Both the position numbers and the translations under genes were made by a program. A stretch of DNA of 64,000 nt from Nitrosomonas sp. GTDB lineage: Bacteria > Pseudomonadota > Gammaproteobacteria > Burkholderiales > Nitrosomonadaceae. The notes below the pieces were generated by a model that was given only the letters and a program-made list of their open reading frames with translations, was not told the DNA's origin and searched no databases. This document shows positions 43,588-55,662 of this stretch, piece after piece (position 1 is the stretch's first letter; each line of letters begins with the position of its first letter). Where the stretch lies: assembly GCA_024281825.1 (NCBI GenBank), contig JAMWZY010000005.1, positions 62,001 to 126,000 on the forward strand, in the 5' to 3' direction.

Positions 43588-44481
43588 TTAGTCACTGGTT
43601 AACAAACGCAAGGCTTCTTGATATTTTTCCATCGTTTGTTGCAGAACTTCTTCCGGTAATTCAGGTGCGGGTGCTTTTTTGTTCCAATCTTGTCGTTCTA
43701 ACCAGTCACGCACGAATTGCTTATCAAAGCTCGGTGGATTTTGCCCGGTGCGATATTGATCGGCAGGCCAGAAACGTGATGAGTCAGGTGTTAACACTTC
43801 ATCAATCAAATAAAGTTGGCCTGCATTATCAAGACCAAATTCAAATTTGGTGTCCGCAATAATAATGCCTCGTTGCATGGCATAGTTTGCTGCCTCAGAA
43901 TATAGCTGGATGGCTTTTTTACGTACTAATGCAGCCAATATATCACCTAATTTTTCTTCAACAATTTCAAAAGCAATGTTTTCATCATGCATGTTAGCGG
44001 GCGCCTTGGTGGAAGGCGTAAAAATGGCGCCATCCGGTAGCTTTTCTGCTAAATCCAACCCAGGAGGAACTGGAATGCCACAAATCGTACCGGTTTGTTG
44101 GTAGTCTTTCCATCCCGAGCCGACCACATAACCTCTTACAATGGCTTCAATCGGCAATGGTTTTAATCGGCGAATGACAAATGCACGATCATGTACTTGA
44201 TGCCGTTCGTTTCCGGCTACTACTGATTCGGGGTCAATAAGCGTTAAATGATTAGGCAATATGTGTGCAAGCTTCTTGAACCAGAAGGCCGATAATGCAG
44301 TGAGAATTTTTCCTTTGCCAGGAACGGGGGTTGGTAGAATTACATCAAATGCCGATAAACGGTCCGTTTGAACGATTAATAGATAATCGTCATTCACAAA
44401 GTAAATATCTCTAACTTTGCCACGATGCACCAGTGGTAGGCTTTGAATCGTACTTTTAAATAAAGTGTCGGAGGCTGTCAT
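43588..44481 (-). CDS. purC: Phosphoribosylaminoimidazole-succinocarboxamide synthase
   Basis: 297 residues, the long yeast-like form. Joins aspartate to CAIR in purine synthesis, using ATP. Conserved stretches: [34 protein letters not shown] and [12 protein letters not shown]. Overlaps purK by 4 nt; last gene of purE-purK-purC. Confidence 0.97.
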   Translation of the reverse strand: MTASDTLFKSTIQSLPLVHRGKVRDIYFVNDDYLLIVQTDRLSAFDVILPTPVPGKGKILTALSAFWFKKLAHILPNHLTLIDPESVVAGNERHQVHDRAFVIRRLKPLPIEAIVRGYVVGSGWKDYQQTGTICGIPVPPGLDLAEKLPDGAIFTPSTKAPANMHDENIAFEIVEEKLGDILAALVRKKAIQLYSEAANYAMQRGIIIADTKFEFGLDNAGQLYLIDEVLTPDSSRFWPADQYRTGQNPPSFDKQFVRDWLERQDWNKKAPAPELPEEVLQQTMEKYQEALRLLTSD

Positions 44482-45632
44482 GTATTTTGGTTTAGGCTAA
44501 GGCTGTTTTTGATGGTAATAGCTTGCTGCAATGCAGTTTCTAAGGAATTATTCAGAATCGTGAAATGTCCCATTTTGCGGCCTGGCCGCGCTTCAGTTTT
44601 TCCATACAAATGCAATTTTGTCGAAGGATGCTGCAATACGTGATTCCAGTTCGGTTCACCGTTATGCCACAAATCTCCCAGCACATTAACCATAATAGCA
44701 GGTGTATGCTGTATGGTTTCGCCAAGTGAGAGGCCGCATAATGTTCGAACTTGCTGTTCAAATTGTGAAGTGATACAAGCATCTAGGGAATAATGTCCGC
44801 TGTTATGGGGGCGCGGGGCAATTTCGTTGATGAGTAATTCACCATTGGCTAAGGTTGATACAAAAAACTCCACACACAAAACACCACGATAATCAAGTTT
44901 CTCAGCAACCAGGCAAGCTGTCATTTGTGCATGATTAGCTAAGGATGTTGGAACACGCGCAGGAACAATGCTGATATCAAGAATGCCATTGACGTGTTGA
45001 TTTTCTGAGACTGGGTAAGTTTTAACTTGTCCAGTCGCGCTTCGAGCAACCACAACAGAAACCTCCAAAGTCAATGGTATAAATTTTTCTAGAACACAAA
45101 CAGAATGATTTAATGCTTCAAAAGCTAACTTAAGATCAGCTACATTTTCAACGCGTTTTTGCCCCTTGCCATCATAACCAAACTGACTGACTTTTAGTAT
45201 GCCCGGCAAGTAACTACTCACGTCTTGTGTTAATAAATCTTCGGTATGTCGAATGACACAATAGGGTACGATTGCAAAACCATTTGCTGCCAGAAACCGT
45301 TTTTCAGTAATTCGGTTTTGTGCTGTGCGGACACTTATTGCATCAGGGCTGATTAAGCAGTGAGTAGACAGTATTTCCAACACATCGGCAGAAATGTTTT
45401 CAAATTCGGTAGTTACTGCAACACATTGGTTGCTAATTTTTCTTAACGCCGATTGATCGGTATAATTTGCGCAAATAAAATCGTCTGCAATGCGCCCAGC
45501 AGGACTATCCGGTGATGGATCCAATACTGTTACGAGATAACCCATTTCTTGCGCAGCCGTTACAAACATACGGCCCAGTTGACCGCCACCCAGCACGCCG
45601 AGCATGGCACCGGGCATCATTTTACCGTGCAT
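44478..45632 (-). CDS. purK: N5-carboxyaminoimidazole ribonucleotide synthase
   Basis: 384-residue ATP-grasp enzyme that carboxylates AIR with bicarbonate. [12 protein letters not shown] at the start, V-A-T-E-F-E-N-I, Y-D-G-K-G-Q and [11 protein letters not shown] are visible family motifs. It shares one base with purE upstream and overlaps purC downstream, so the three are translationally coupled. Confidence 0.96.
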   Translation of the reverse strand: MHGKMMPGAMLGVLGGGQLGRMFVTAAQEMGYLVTVLDPSPDSPAGRIADDFICANYTDQSALRKISNQCVAVTTEFENISADVLEILSTHCLISPDAISVRTAQNRITEKRFLAANGFAIVPYCVIRHTEDLLTQDVSSYLPGILKVSQFGYDGKGQKRVENVADLKLAFEALNHSVCVLEKFIPLTLEVSVVVARSATGQVKTYPVSENQHVNGILDISIVPARVPTSLANHAQMTACLVAEKLDYRGVLCVEFFVSTLANGELLINEIAPRPHNSGHYSLDACITSQFEQQVRTLCGLSLGETIQHTPAIMVNVLGDLWHNGEPNWNHVLQHPSTKLHLYGKTEARPGRKMGHFTILNNSLETALQQAITIKNSLSLNQNT

Positions 45633-46165
45633 TATTTCAAATCAACCGTTAGCACGGACTCGGTTTGTTTTTGTCGGTATTGATTGAGCCGTGCGTTCAT
45701 CTCACTATTGTTATTCGCTAGCAATGCAACAGCAAATAATCCGGCATTAGTTGCGCCGGCTTCACCAATAGCAAATGTGGCAACAGGGACGCCTTTTGGC
45801 ATTTGTACGATCGAGAGTAATGAATCAACGCCTTGCAGGTATTTTGAATTAACTGGAACCCCCAGCACGGGGAGTGTTGTTTTTGCTGCAATCATGCCAG
45901 GTAGATGCGCTGCACCCCCTGCGCCAGCGATAATGCATTGAATGCCACGCGCTTTTGCTTGTTCAGAAAATTCAAACATTAAATTAGGCGTACGGTGTGC
46001 TGAAACAACTTTCACTTCATAATCAATACGAAATTCTTTCAAAATATCAACAGCATGATGCATGACTGGCCAATCACTTTTGCTGCCCATCACTACACTA
46101 ACTGAGGGCTTGATCACGCGTTTCTCATCTGTGGAAGAAATTAATGATAGATTCTTATGGGCCAT
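45632..46165 (-). CDS. purE: N5-carboxyaminoimidazole ribonucleotide mutase
   Basis: 177 residues from ATG 46165 (AAGGAAA just upstream); an ATG at 46192 is less likely. Class I PurE that moves the carboxyl group made by PurK. Motifs: [17 protein letters not shown], and [11 protein letters not shown]. First gene of the pur operon. Confidence 0.96.
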   Translation of the reverse strand: MAHKNLSLISSTDEKRVIKPSVSVVMGSKSDWPVMHHAVDILKEFRIDYEVKVVSAHRTPNLMFEFSEQAKARGIQCIIAGAGGAAHLPGMIAAKTTLPVLGVPVNSKYLQGVDSLLSIVQMPKGVPVATFAIGEAGATNAGLFAVALLANNNSEMNARLNQYRQKQTESVLTVDLK

Positions 46166-46367
46166 TATTTTCCTTATTAAAAATACAGCCAAATATTTGT
46201 CAGTTGGTTTATTAATGTTTGCCGTCTGGTAATTTTATTGGATTCACTTTAACCAGAAGCATAATTGGTATTATACTAGATGGATTGCAACTGATTTCTT
46301 TCAATCACTAAACTTACAACAACTCAAACTGATTTTTCTTCATTTTAACAACACTATAGATAGTTTT

Positions 46368-46799
46368 ATGAATTTTCAGCGCGGAAAACAAAATGATGAG
46401 CCGGAAATCAATTTAGTACCTATGATTGATGTTTTGTTGGTGATTTTGATTTTTCTCGTAGTGACGACAACTTATTCAAAATTTGCACAATTAGAAATCA
46501 ATTTGCCACAGGCAGGCACTGAAGAAGTCGATGAGAATACTGAAAAGCCAAATACGATCGATATCACCGTAAGTGCGGCGGGAGAATATACCATTAACTT
46601 AATACCCATTAAATTTATCAGCATCGAAAGTTTGCGCGATGCATTGCAGGTTGCCGCGCAAAACATGGCCGATCCATTCATCATCATAAATGCTGATGCA
46701 AAAGCAGCGCACCAATCCGTCATTACAGTCATGGAAGCTGCTCGCCTAGCCGGACATAGTAAAATTACTTTCACTACAGAAACAAGCCCGCAAGAATAA
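46368..46799 (+). CDS. exbD: ExbD/TolR-family biopolymer transport protein
   Basis: 143 residues. One N-terminal helix (I-N-L-V-P-M-I-D-V-L-L-V-I-L-I-F-L-V) with the conserved Asp that carries protons, then a periplasmic domain. It works with an ExbB/TolQ partner to energise TonB or Tol. No exbB or tonB gene is next to it here, so the partner must be elsewhere. ExbD and TolR are hard to separate by sequence alone. Confidence 0.88.
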   Translation: MNFQRGKQNDEPEINLVPMIDVLLVILIFLVVTTTYSKFAQLEINLPQAGTEEVDENTEKPNTIDITVSAAGEYTINLIPIKFISIESLRDALQVAAQNMADPFIIINADAKAAHQSVITVMEAARLAGHSKITFTTETSPQE

Positions 46800-46902
46800 A
46801 ATAATTCTATTTAGGTTTTTTCATCTTGTTTGACTAACGAGTGGATTACTGTTTTAACTATGAATGACATTCTAAAAATCGGTTTTTTATAAGGAGAAAA
46901 TA

Positions 46903-47544
46903 ATGTCCAATTACAATCTTGATAATTTTTCAAAGACGGCACAATCCGGCTCACAATATATTCTGGCACCATTACCCTACGCTAATAATGCGCTTGAGCC
47001 TGTCATATCTGCGAATACTTTGAGTTTTCACTACGGCAAACATCATAAAACCTATGTCGATAACTTGAATAATTTAGTTGCAAATAGCGATCTGGCAGGT
47101 AAATCTCTTGAAGAGATTATCAAAGCGTCTGTTGGACTGGCCGACAAGGCGGCGATTTTTAATAATGCCGCACAGGTTTGGAATCACATGTTTTATTGGC
47201 ATAGCTTGAAGTCTAACGGCGGTGGTGAGCCGGCAGGTGCATTGAAACAAAAAATTGAAGCTTCATTTGGTAGTGTAGATACCTGTAAAAAAGAATTTGC
47301 ACAAGCTGCTATTACTCAATTCGGTAGTGGTTGGGCTTGGTTAGTGGTTGATGACGGGAAAATTACTGTTGCTAAGACCAGTAATGCTGAATCACCAATC
47401 ACCAAAAATTTCCGCCCACTATTGACCATTGATGTATGGGAACATGCTTATTATCTTGATTATCAGAATCGTCGCGCTGACTATGTAAACACAGTATTGG
47501 ATAAGTTGATTAACTGGGATTTTGCAGCAGCTAATCTCGGGTAA
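46903..47544 (+). CDS. sodB: Superoxide dismutase (Fe type)
   Basis: 213 residues. Metal ligands visible: H in F-H-Y-G-K-H-H, H in V-W-N-H-M-F-Y-W, and D and H in [14 protein letters not shown] and the G-W-A-W-L-V stretch fit Fe-SOD more than Mn-SOD. The N-terminus is about 15 residues longer than E. coli SodB, with no signal peptide. TAAGGAGAA precedes the ATG. Confidence 0.94.
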   Translation: MSNYNLDNFSKTAQSGSQYILAPLPYANNALEPVISANTLSFHYGKHHKTYVDNLNNLVANSDLAGKSLEEIIKASVGLADKAAIFNNAAQVWNHMFYWHSLKSNGGGEPAGALKQKIEASFGSVDTCKKEFAQAAITQFGSGWAWLVVDDGKITVAKTSNAESPITKNFRPLLTIDVWEHAYYLDYQNRRADYVNTVLDKLINWDFAAANLG

Positions 47545-47556
47545 GATTCTAGTTTT

Positions 47557-48216
47557 ATGACGGATATCACCATCGCCTTATCAAAAGGGCGAATTTTTGA
47601 AGATACTGCGCCGCTGCTTAAGTCGGCCGGGATTATTGCTAACGACGATCCGGAATCATCACGCAAGTTAATTCTGTCCACCAATCGTGCCAATGTTCGA
47701 TTGATCATTGTGCGAGCTACGGACGTGCCAACTTATGTGCAATATGGTGCGGCCGATCTTGGCATCGCGGGTAAGGATGTATTATTGGAACACGGCGGAG
47801 CAGGGCTATATCAACCGTTAGATTTAAATATTGCGCGATGTCGTCTAATGGTGGCAATACCCGATGGATTTGATTATGAGTCTGCAGTACGGCAAGGCGC
47901 ACGACTACGTGTGGCTACGAAATATGTTAAAACAGCACGAGAGCACTTTGCTAACAAAGGTGTTCATGTTGATTTGATCAAATTATATGGATCGATGGAG
48001 TTGGCGCCTTTGGTTGGATTAGCCGATGCGATTGTTGATTTGGTATCCAGCGGCAATACGCTAAAAGCTAACCACTTAAAAGCAGTGGAAGAGATTATGC
48101 CTATTTCGGCAAGACTGATTATTAATCAAGCGGCGCTGAAACTAAAAGCTAAATCGATTCAGCCTATTTTAGATGCATTTACTGAAACGGTTAAAAATAA
48201 CATTATTACGCAATGA
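47557..48216 (+). CDS. hisG: ATP phosphoribosyltransferase, short form
   Basis: 219 residues, the short HisG that needs HisZ as regulatory partner (hisZ is not in the window). First step of histidine synthesis. Family marks: [22 protein letters not shown] and the PRPP-binding [14 protein letters not shown]. Overlaps hisD by 4 nt and lies 12 nt after sodB. Confidence 0.96.
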   Translation: MTDITIALSKGRIFEDTAPLLKSAGIIANDDPESSRKLILSTNRANVRLIIVRATDVPTYVQYGAADLGIAGKDVLLEHGGAGLYQPLDLNIARCRLMVAIPDGFDYESAVRQGARLRVATKYVKTAREHFANKGVHVDLIKLYGSMELAPLVGLADAIVDLVSSGNTLKANHLKAVEEIMPISARLIINQAALKLKAKSIQPILDAFTETVKNNIITQ

Positions 48217-49514
48217 TGGTGCAAATAGCACAACTCAATTCAGCCGATGCTGATTTCCAACAAAGCCTTGGCAAGCTATTGGCTTTTGAAAACGCACAGG
48301 ATGATACAATCGATGCTACTGTCTCTAAGATTCTCGCGGATATTCGTAGTTTAAAAAACAGTGCATTAATTGAATACACCAATCGTTTTGATCGGCTTGC
48401 GGTCAATGCTCCGCAGGATTTGGAGCTAACGCATGATGATTTGCAACGCGCTTTAACGGCTTTGCCGATTGAGCAACGTACAGCATTACAGCAAGCGGCT
48501 GACCGAATCCGCAATTATCACGAAAAGCAGCTGTTAGCTTCATGGCAGTATCAGGACGGGAATAGTCTATTAGGCCAGAAAGTGACGCCACTTGATCGGG
48601 TTGGTTTATATGTTCCTGGAGGTAAGGCTTCTTATCCTTCCTCGGTGTTGATGAACGCCATTCCAGCTAAAGTTGCCGGGGTCAAAGAGCTCATTATGGT
48701 CGTACCTACACCGGATCGGGAAAGAAACGATATGGTCTTGGCCGCTGCAGCAATCAGCCAGGTGGATCGTGTGTTTACCATTGGCGGTGCGCAAGCGATT
48801 GGTGCTTTAGCGTATGGTACGGAAACCATACCGCAAGTCGACAAAATTGTCGGTCCAGGCAATGCTTATGTGGCTGCCGCGAAACGGCGTGTTTTTGGTG
48901 TCGTCGGGATCGATATGGTAGCTGGCCCTTCTGAGATCTTAGTGATATGTGACGGTAAAACTAATCCTGACTGGATCGTGATGGATTTATTTTCTCAAGC
49001 TGAACATGATGAAATGGCGCAGTCGATTTTGCTATGTCCCGATCAAGCGTTTTTGCAGCAAGTCATGCAGGGTATTCAACGGTTACTACCGGAAATGCCT
49101 CGGCAGGAGATCATCCGTGCATCATTGGAAAATAGAGGCGCTTTGATTCAAGTACGAAACTTGGATGAAGCATGCGAAATATCCAATAAAATTGCACCGG
49201 AGCACTTAGAGTTATCGATTGATCAAGCAGAAAAGTGGCTGGATAAAATCCACCATGCAGGAGCTATTTTTATTGGCAAAAATACCTGCGAAGCTTTTGG
49301 CGATTATTGTGCGGGGCCCAATCATGTACTACCAACTTCCCGTACTGCCCGCTTTTCTTCACCACTTGGCGTGTATGATTTTCAGAAACGGAGTAGTTTG
49401 ATACAAATAGGACTGCAAGATACCGCTAAATTAGGCGGAATTGCCTCGATCCTGGCTCATGGTGAAGGCTTGCAAGCTCACGCACGATCAGCAGAATATC
49501 GCTTTAAAGATTAG
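48213..49514 (+). CDS. hisD: Histidinol dehydrogenase
   Basis: 433 residues. Oxidises histidinol to histidine in two NAD-dependent steps, with zinc. Motifs: [39 protein letters not shown] and A-E-H-D-E. ATGA overlap with hisG. Confidence 0.97.
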   Translation: MMVQIAQLNSADADFQQSLGKLLAFENAQDDTIDATVSKILADIRSLKNSALIEYTNRFDRLAVNAPQDLELTHDDLQRALTALPIEQRTALQQAADRIRNYHEKQLLASWQYQDGNSLLGQKVTPLDRVGLYVPGGKASYPSSVLMNAIPAKVAGVKELIMVVPTPDRERNDMVLAAAAISQVDRVFTIGGAQAIGALAYGTETIPQVDKIVGPGNAYVAAAKRRVFGVVGIDMVAGPSEILVICDGKTNPDWIVMDLFSQAEHDEMAQSILLCPDQAFLQQVMQGIQRLLPEMPRQEIIRASLENRGALIQVRNLDEACEISNKIAPEHLELSIDQAEKWLDKIHHAGAIFIGKNTCEAFGDYCAGPNHVLPTSRTARFSSPLGVYDFQKRSSLIQIGLQDTAKLGGIASILAHGEGLQAHARSAEYRFKD

Positions 49515-49562
49515 CGGTATAGTTGATTTGGTTGAATTGCATTCCAGTATTGATCGGTTGCA

Positions 49563-50348
49563 ATGATCACTTCTCGTCAGCATCCACTGATTAAACACTT
49601 AATCAAACTGGAAGAATCCACGCATTATCGCAAAGAAACGAACTTGACATTGCTCGATGGCTTGCATTTGATACAAGCGTATCAAGCAGCTTGGGGTTTC
49701 CCTGAGCAAATTGTTGTCAGCGAATCCTATCTTCAACATTGCGACAATCCAAAAAACTTACATGAACTTTTTGGTGCTGATCTGCCAAAGATTGCGGTTG
49801 TGAGTAATGCACTGATGCAGATAGTTTCCCCGGTTAAAACACCCACAGGCATATTAGCAATTATTGCTAAACCGATAGCGGAGAAAATTTATGATAACTT
49901 CGCAGAAGATTTTGTCTTGCTGCTAGAAAACATTCAAGATCCTGGCAACCTTGGTTCTATTTTACGTTCTGCTGCTTCGGCTAATGCCTGTAACATTTAT
50001 TTATCGAACAATTGTAGTGATGCTTGGTCGCCCAAAACATTACGTGCAGGCATGGGAGGACAATTTTTCTTAAATATCTATGAAAATAGTAGCTTAGCCA
50101 AAATTGCTCAAGACTTCCCGGGGCAAGTGCTTGCCACCTCGCTTACTGCAACAAAAAGCCTGTTTGATATTTCATTACGAAGTCCAGTTGCTTTTGTATT
50201 TGGCAATGAAGGTAGTGGGATATCTTCTGAATTGCTGCAGCAAGCTGATGAGATTATTAAGATTCCAATGCTAGGTAAAACCGAATCATTAAATGTAGCC
50301 GCAGCAGCTGCAGTTTGTATGTTTGAGAAATTAAGGCAGAGCAGATGA
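49563..50348 (+). CDS. TrmH/SpoU-family RNA 2'-O-methyltransferase
   Basis: 261 residues. N-terminal substrate-binding domain, then the SPOUT methyltransferase with its three motifs: E-N-I-Q-D-P-G-N-L-G-S-I-L-R-S, V-F-G-N-E-G-S-G-I, and I-P-M-L-G-K-T-E-S-L-N-V-A-A-A. Methylates a ribose of rRNA or tRNA; which site cannot be told from sequence. Confidence 0.92.
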   Translation: MITSRQHPLIKHLIKLEESTHYRKETNLTLLDGLHLIQAYQAAWGFPEQIVVSESYLQHCDNPKNLHELFGADLPKIAVVSNALMQIVSPVKTPTGILAIIAKPIAEKIYDNFAEDFVLLLENIQDPGNLGSILRSAASANACNIYLSNNCSDAWSPKTLRAGMGGQFFLNIYENSSLAKIAQDFPGQVLATSLTATKSLFDISLRSPVAFVFGNEGSGISSELLQQADEIIKIPMLGKTESLNVAAAAAVCMFEKLRQSR

Positions 50349-50420
50349 CAAGATTGGTGCTAAATAATGCCACAGTGTATGATACGTGGCTTCTATCTAT
50401 TTGTAACTTTCGGAGTGTTC

Positions 50421-50771
50421 ATGAAGATTTCTTTTTTACTAATTACTTTATTGATGTTTTGTTCATTCAATGTCATGGCCTTGCATCATGAGCCGCAAGG
50501 CGAGCAAAATACACAATTATCCAACGACAACAACAGCTCGGCAAAAAATGAAGGTGTGGTAGTTGATGTGATTGATACAACTGGTTACACCTACATGGAG
50601 TTGGAAAGTACGGGGGGGCGCTTCTGGATTGCTGCACCTACTACGCAGGTTAAGAAAGGCGATCGTATTCGCTATGTGAAAAACATGACGATGAACAACT
50701 TTACTAGCAAAACGCTGAATCGCACATTCACTACCTTGATTTTTGTGACGTCCACAGAAATCAAAAAATGA
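50421..50771 (+). CDS. NrfJ-like exported OB-fold protein
   Basis: 116 residues from ATG 50421, chosen because CGGAG is 5 nt upstream and a signal peptide begins there (F-L-L-I-T-L-L-M-F-C-S-F-N-V-M-A). The mature part has G-V-V-V-D-V-I-D-T-T-G-Y-T-Y-M and G-G-R-F-W-I-A-A-P, ending R-T-F-T-T-L-I-F-V, as in proteins annotated NrfJ-related. Those have been tied to cytochrome nitrite reductase loci, but no such gene is nearby. Role unknown. Confidence 0.65.
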   Translation: MKISFLLITLLMFCSFNVMALHHEPQGEQNTQLSNDNNSSAKNEGVVVDVIDTTGYTYMELESTGGRFWIAAPTTQVKKGDRIRYVKNMTMNNFTSKTLNRTFTTLIFVTSTEIKK

Positions 50772-50874
50772 AAAAACAGAAGTAATGAGTGTGGTTGGCT
50801 ATGAGTATCCATTATAAGAATAATATGTAATTTTTCCGACTGATCGGATACTCTTCGAATTTCTAAAAAACTGT

Positions 50875-52254
50875 TCAGCATTCAGTGATACTAACGGCTA
50901 ACCCCCCCAATGAAGTTTCTTTGTACTTTACCGACATTTCCAATCCGGTTTGTTTCATTGCTGCAATGCAGTTATCAAGTGACATGAAGTGTTGACCATC
51001 TCCACGTATGGCAAGTGACGCAGCGGTATAAGCTTTGATCGCGCCAAAACCGTTGCGCTCAATACAGGGTACTTGAACGAGGCTGCCGACCGGATCGCAA
51101 GTCATTCCCAGATGGTGCTCTAATGCGATTTCGGCGGCATTCTCGATTTGTTCTGTGGAACCGCCTTTGACAGCACATACGCCTGCAGCTGCCATTGCCG
51201 AAGCTGAACCCACTTCGCCTTGGCAACCCACTTCCGCTCCTGAAATTGAACTATTGTGCTTGATTAATCCGCCAATCGCACCCGCTACCAGCAAAAAATC
51301 ACGTACTTGCTCGAGAGTAATGCCCTCATGTTTAACTAAATAATAAATGACTGCTGGTATAACCCCTGCTGCGCCATTGGTTGGGGCAGTAACGACCATG
51401 TGGCCGGCAGCGTTTTCTTCATTTACAGCCATTGCATAAGCACAAAGCCAATCGTTCATATTGGCTTTGTCTGGCTGGTTTCGTAGTTGCTGATATAAAG
51501 CAACTGCGCGACGTTTGATGTTAAGCCCGCCCGGCAGTCTTCCTTCCGTGATCAATCCTTTTTCCAAGCAAGTACGCATGGCATCCCAGATCGCATCTAG
51601 GCCCTGATTGAGTTCTGATTCACCCATCCGTTCTTGCTCATTACTGCGCTTCATAAGGCTTACTGAGTACTTACTATCAAATGACATTTTCATCATTTGG
51701 TTGGCACTTTCGAAAGGAAAACCGCACGATTGTGCTGGTTCAATTTTAAGAGGTGCAACGATTTGACCAATTTCAGCAATGGTTGAAATAAAACCGCCAC
51801 CTATCGAGAAATAGGTTTCGCTAAGTAACGTTTTACCCGTACTATCGAGTAACTGAAAGATCATACCGTTAGGGTGTTCGGGAAGCGGGTTGCCACGATC
51901 AAAAATGATGTCTTCTGCAGGATTGAAATGGATCAATCTATCATTATCGGTACGAAAAGAGCGCTGTTGCCAAAGTTCTTGAAAAAGTGTGTTGACATCC
52001 ACTTTTGCCAAAGCTTGTGGAGTATGTCGGTACATACCTAAGGTAACAGCTCGATCCGTCGCATGACCTTTACCGGTGAAAGCAAGTGATCCTCGTAATG
52101 TGCAGCGCACGTGAAGAAAGTCGGAGACTGCATTGTTGGAAACAAATTTTTCCAGCCGATCACGGAAATTCTTGGCTGCTACCATCGGACCCATAGTATG
52201 TGAGCTGGATGGACCAATGCCAATTTTGAAAAGATCAAGCGTACTAATAAACAT
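50875..52254 (-). CDS. sdaA: L-serine ammonia-lyase (iron-sulfur type)
   Basis: 459-residue single-chain L-serine dehydratase, serine to pyruvate plus ammonia. S-S-S-H-T-M-G-P-M near the N-terminus is the family signature. The C-terminal catalytic domain has [13 protein letters not shown] and the Fe-S cysteines around E-V-G-C-Q-G-E and G-M-T-C-D-P-V. Single gene. Confidence 0.96.
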   Translation of the reverse strand: MFISTLDLFKIGIGPSSSHTMGPMVAAKNFRDRLEKFVSNNAVSDFLHVRCTLRGSLAFTGKGHATDRAVTLGMYRHTPQALAKVDVNTLFQELWQQRSFRTDNDRLIHFNPAEDIIFDRGNPLPEHPNGMIFQLLDSTGKTLLSETYFSIGGGFISTIAEIGQIVAPLKIEPAQSCGFPFESANQMMKMSFDSKYSVSLMKRSNEQERMGESELNQGLDAIWDAMRTCLEKGLITEGRLPGGLNIKRRAVALYQQLRNQPDKANMNDWLCAYAMAVNEENAAGHMVVTAPTNGAAGVIPAVIYYLVKHEGITLEQVRDFLLVAGAIGGLIKHNSSISGAEVGCQGEVGSASAMAAAGVCAVKGGSTEQIENAAEIALEHHLGMTCDPVGSLVQVPCIERNGFGAIKAYTAASLAIRGDGQHFMSLDNCIAAMKQTGLEMSVKYKETSLGGLAVSITEC

Positions 52255-52579
52255 ACAATAGCGACCTGTGAATAAAGTAAAAAGCGTACTCAGAAAATTT
52301 ACTGCTTAATTCTGAATTATTATAAAAATGCGGATTTTACCGCAATGTAACCGAGATGTACGAAAAGGAATGGCGTTTATTCGACTTAAGCTTAACGCAA
52401 TTGCCTCAGATAAATCGGCTATTGTAACTTTGACTATGTAGTGTTAGAAGATAGTTATGATTTTTTTATGTAGTTGTTAATTAAATATATATGATGTGTT
52501 AATCTCACCTGCTGCATAGTGTTGTAATAGATATATTCGGTATAAGCTTTTAATCACATACAAGGATGAATGCTTAACG
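52255..52579. other. 325-nt divergent intergenic region
   Basis: AT-rich, separates sdaA (leftward) from the PAS-GGDEF-EAL gene (rightward). CAAGGATG lies near the rightward start. No gene, hairpin or named operator was recognised. Confidence 0.5.
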
Positions 52580-55474
52580 ATGAAACCTGATTTGGATCAT
52601 TTATTCAATCAACATTCCACAGATTTTGAGGTGCGTGATAAGCGCTTTGATGATTTTATCAAAAGTATTCCTGGTGTTGTTTTTGAGTTTTGTGTTGATG
52701 AAGCGAAACATCGATCATTACCTTTCATTAGTGAAGGTGTTGCTGATTTGATTGGTTATTCTGCGGCTGAATGCATGGCTAATGTGGAAATTATTTTTGA
52801 TAAGATTTCTCCGGAATTCATTCCAGCTTTAGAAGCTTCCATGCAAAATTCTTTAGAGAAATTAGCGCCGTGGATTTATGAGTATCCTATTGAGACATCA
52901 AGCGGGGAAAAATGGATATGGAGCTATTCTATTCCGCAACGTAATAAAAATGGAATGACCTGTTGGCGTGGTGTTATTGTTGATATCACCCAACAAAAAA
53001 ACATTGAGAAAGCTTTGCGCGACAATGAGCAGCTTTTTCGCAGTGTGGCGGAGGTAGCACCTATCGGTATCTTTCGAGCCGATGCTACGGGGGAATATGT
53101 TTATGTGAATGAACGATGGTGTGAAATTGCTGATATGCGCGATGAAATGGCGATAGGGTCCGCTTGGATTAACTGCGTTCATCCAGACGACAGAGCGCGC
53201 GTTATGTATGAATGGCATAATACCGTGCAGCAACAAAGGCAATTTGTTTCGGAATACCGATTCCAAACTCAGCAGCAAAAAATCAAATGGATTGTTGGTC
53301 GCGCGCAAATCGAGCGTGATCGCCGAGGAAATGTGTTGGGCTATGTAGGTACTATTGCGGATATTACCGACCGAAAAATGAAGGAGGTAGCGCTGGCCGA
53401 GTCTCGCAATCTTCTGGAAACGATTGTTGATACAGCTCCCGTTCGAATTTTCTGGAAAGATAATAAATTAAACTATATTGGTTGTAACTTGGCTTTTGCT
53501 AAGGATAATGGGGCGGAATCGATGCAGCAAATTATTGGTAAAAATGACTATGATTTGCATTGCAAAAAACATGCGGATGTTTATCGTAATGATGACCGTC
53601 ATGTAATTGATACAGGTCTATCAAAGTTAGCTTATGAAGAACCCCGTAATTCACCTGACGGAAGAATTCTGTGGCAAAGAACATCGAAAGTGCCGTTGCG
53701 GAATCACCACAATGAAATTATTGGCGTGCTAGGAACTTATCAGGATATCACTAAAGAAAAGCATACCTACGATTCGATGCGCTTGGCTGCAACCATTTAC
53801 CAATCTAGTAGCGAAGCGATTATGGTAGCTGATGAAAATGATTTGATTATACAAATAAATCCAGCTTTTACACGAATGACCGGGTATACCTTGACGGATG
53901 TTCAAGGTAAAAGTCCGGAGTTTTTGCGTTCTGATTGTCATGATGCCGATTTTTATCAAGAAATACGCCGAACACTTTTTAACGACGATCATTGGCAGGG
54001 TGAAATCTGGGATAAACATAAAGACGGTACGCTGCACGCAAAATGGGTCAGCATCAGTGTGATTCGCCATAAAGATAATCGTATTCATTATTATGTATCT
54101 CAATTTACCGATATCACCGAAAAGAAAAAGAAAGATGAACTACTTTTGTTTCAAGCGAATTACGATTCGTTGACTGGATTACCGAATCGTAATTTATTTA
54201 AAGATCGACTCGAGATGAAAATCCGAGAATCCCGAAAGAATGGTTTATTGATGGCATTATTGTTTTTGGATTTGGATCATTTTAAAGATATCAATGACAC
54301 CTTGGGTCATGATAAGGGCGATGAATTATTAAAGCAGGTTGCTATCCGCATTAAGAATTGTATTACAGAGCAGGATACCGTCGCTCGTTTGGGGGGAGAT
54401 GAGTTTGCCGTAATTTTATCAACAGCCGTTGATCGCGCGCGGGTCAGATTGATCACGCAAAATATTATCCAGAGTTTAAACGAGCCTTTTAACTTTAATC
54501 GTAGTCAAACGGATTATTATATTTCGACCAGTATTGGGGTTGTATTTTATCCAGATGATGGCATGCAGATGAAAACTCTAATGAAGCACGCTGATCAGGC
54601 GATGTATGCTGCGAAACACGAGGGGCGTAATCGTTTTTCGTATTTTACTCCATCCATGCAACGCCAAGCACATGAAAAAATGATATTAATTCGTGACTTG
54701 CGTCAAGCTATCGAGAAAGATGAGTTGCAAGTGTACTATCAACCGATCATCGATTTGTCGAGTGGCCGTTTTGTGAAAGGGGAAGCGTTGGTGCGCTGGA
54801 ATCATCGGCGTCGAGGGCTAGTTAGTCCAGCCGTTTTTATTCCGTTGGCGGAAGAAAGTGGTTTGATTTTAGAAGTGGGTGACGCTGTATTTAAGCATGT
54901 CATTGCATTGATTCAGCAGTGTTCTGAGAAGTGGGGATATGATGTACAAATCAGTGTCAACATGTCACCGCTACAGTTTAAGTTTATGAGCAAATTTAGC
55001 TGGCTAAAAGAGCTAGAACGACTTGGATTGCCAGGTAACTGTATCAATGTTGAAATCACCGAGAGTCTTTTGTTAAAGGATTCATCGGTCGTTCAAGAAC
55101 ATCTACTCGAGTTTCGCAATAATGGTATTGAAGTATCGATCGATGATTTTGGTACGGGTTTTTCGTCATTGTCCTATTTGAAGAAGTTTGATATTGACTA
55201 TCTAAAGATAGATCGGACCTTTATTAATCAATTGATGGAGAATGAGACCGATCGTACTTTGGTCGAGGCGATTATTGTGATGGCGCATAAGCTTAATATT
55301 AAAACTGTTGCAGAGGGAGTTGAAACAAAGGCGCAACAGGAATTATTAATGCATCTCGGGTGTGATTACGGGCAAGGTTTTTTATATTCCCAGCCCGTTA
55401 AGGCAAAGGCGTTTGAAAAATTATTGATGGGTAATAATAATTGTATATTTTTGCCGAAACACTTTGCGCATTAG
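52580..55474 (+). CDS. PAS-GGDEF-EAL c-di-GMP signalling protein
   Basis: 964 residues, no membrane segment. Four PAS/PAC repeats fill residues about 20-525 (junctions V-D-I-T-Q-Q, I-A-D-I-T-D-R, Y-Q-D-I-T-K-E and F-T-D-I-T-E-K). GGDEF domain about 535-700, motif R-L-G-G-D-E-F intact, but the inhibitory R-x-x-D site is replaced by T-E-Q-D. EAL domain about 715-955 with E-A-L-V-R-W, N in I-S-V-N-M-S, E-I-T-E-S, D-D-F-G-T-G and A-E-G-V-E-T, so probably catalytic. It could both make and break c-di-GMP, sensing through PAS. The window also has a c-di-GMP riboswitch. Confidence 0.94.
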   Translation: MKPDLDHLFNQHSTDFEVRDKRFDDFIKSIPGVVFEFCVDEAKHRSLPFISEGVADLIGYSAAECMANVEIIFDKISPEFIPALEASMQNSLEKLAPWIYEYPIETSSGEKWIWSYSIPQRNKNGMTCWRGVIVDITQQKNIEKALRDNEQLFRSVAEVAPIGIFRADATGEYVYVNERWCEIADMRDEMAIGSAWINCVHPDDRARVMYEWHNTVQQQRQFVSEYRFQTQQQKIKWIVGRAQIERDRRGNVLGYVGTIADITDRKMKEVALAESRNLLETIVDTAPVRIFWKDNKLNYIGCNLAFAKDNGAESMQQIIGKNDYDLHCKKHADVYRNDDRHVIDTGLSKLAYEEPRNSPDGRILWQRTSKVPLRNHHNEIIGVLGTYQDITKEKHTYDSMRLAATIYQSSSEAIMVADENDLIIQINPAFTRMTGYTLTDVQGKSPEFLRSDCHDADFYQEIRRTLFNDDHWQGEIWDKHKDGTLHAKWVSISVIRHKDNRIHYYVSQFTDITEKKKKDELLLFQANYDSLTGLPNRNLFKDRLEMKIRESRKNGLLMALLFLDLDHFKDINDTLGHDKGDELLKQVAIRIKNCITEQDTVARLGGDEFAVILSTAVDRARVRLITQNIIQSLNEPFNFNRSQTDYYISTSIGVVFYPDDGMQMKTLMKHADQAMYAAKHEGRNRFSYFTPSMQRQAHEKMILIRDLRQAIEKDELQVYYQPIIDLSSGRFVKGEALVRWNHRRRGLVSPAVFIPLAEESGLILEVGDAVFKHVIALIQQCSEKWGYDVQISVNMSPLQFKFMSKFSWLKELERLGLPGNCINVEITESLLLKDSSVVQEHLLEFRNNGIEVSIDDFGTGFSSLSYLKKFDIDYLKIDRTFINQLMENETDRTLVEAIIVMAHKLNIKTVAEGVETKAQQELLMHLGCDYGQGFLYSQPVKAKAFEKLLMGNNNCIFLPKHFAH

Positions 55475-55662
55475 ATTACAGTGCTATCCTAAAATATTGG
55501 TCAATGATGGTGATTGGATACCAAAGAAATATTCTTATGCAATCAACTCAAATCCCTCTCTTAAAAACTTGGATTTTGTAGCAAAATATTATGTTGCACC
55601 AAAAATTGCAAGATAACCATTGTTACCTGGAAATAGTCGGTCAATTTTTTTAGGATTTCGCT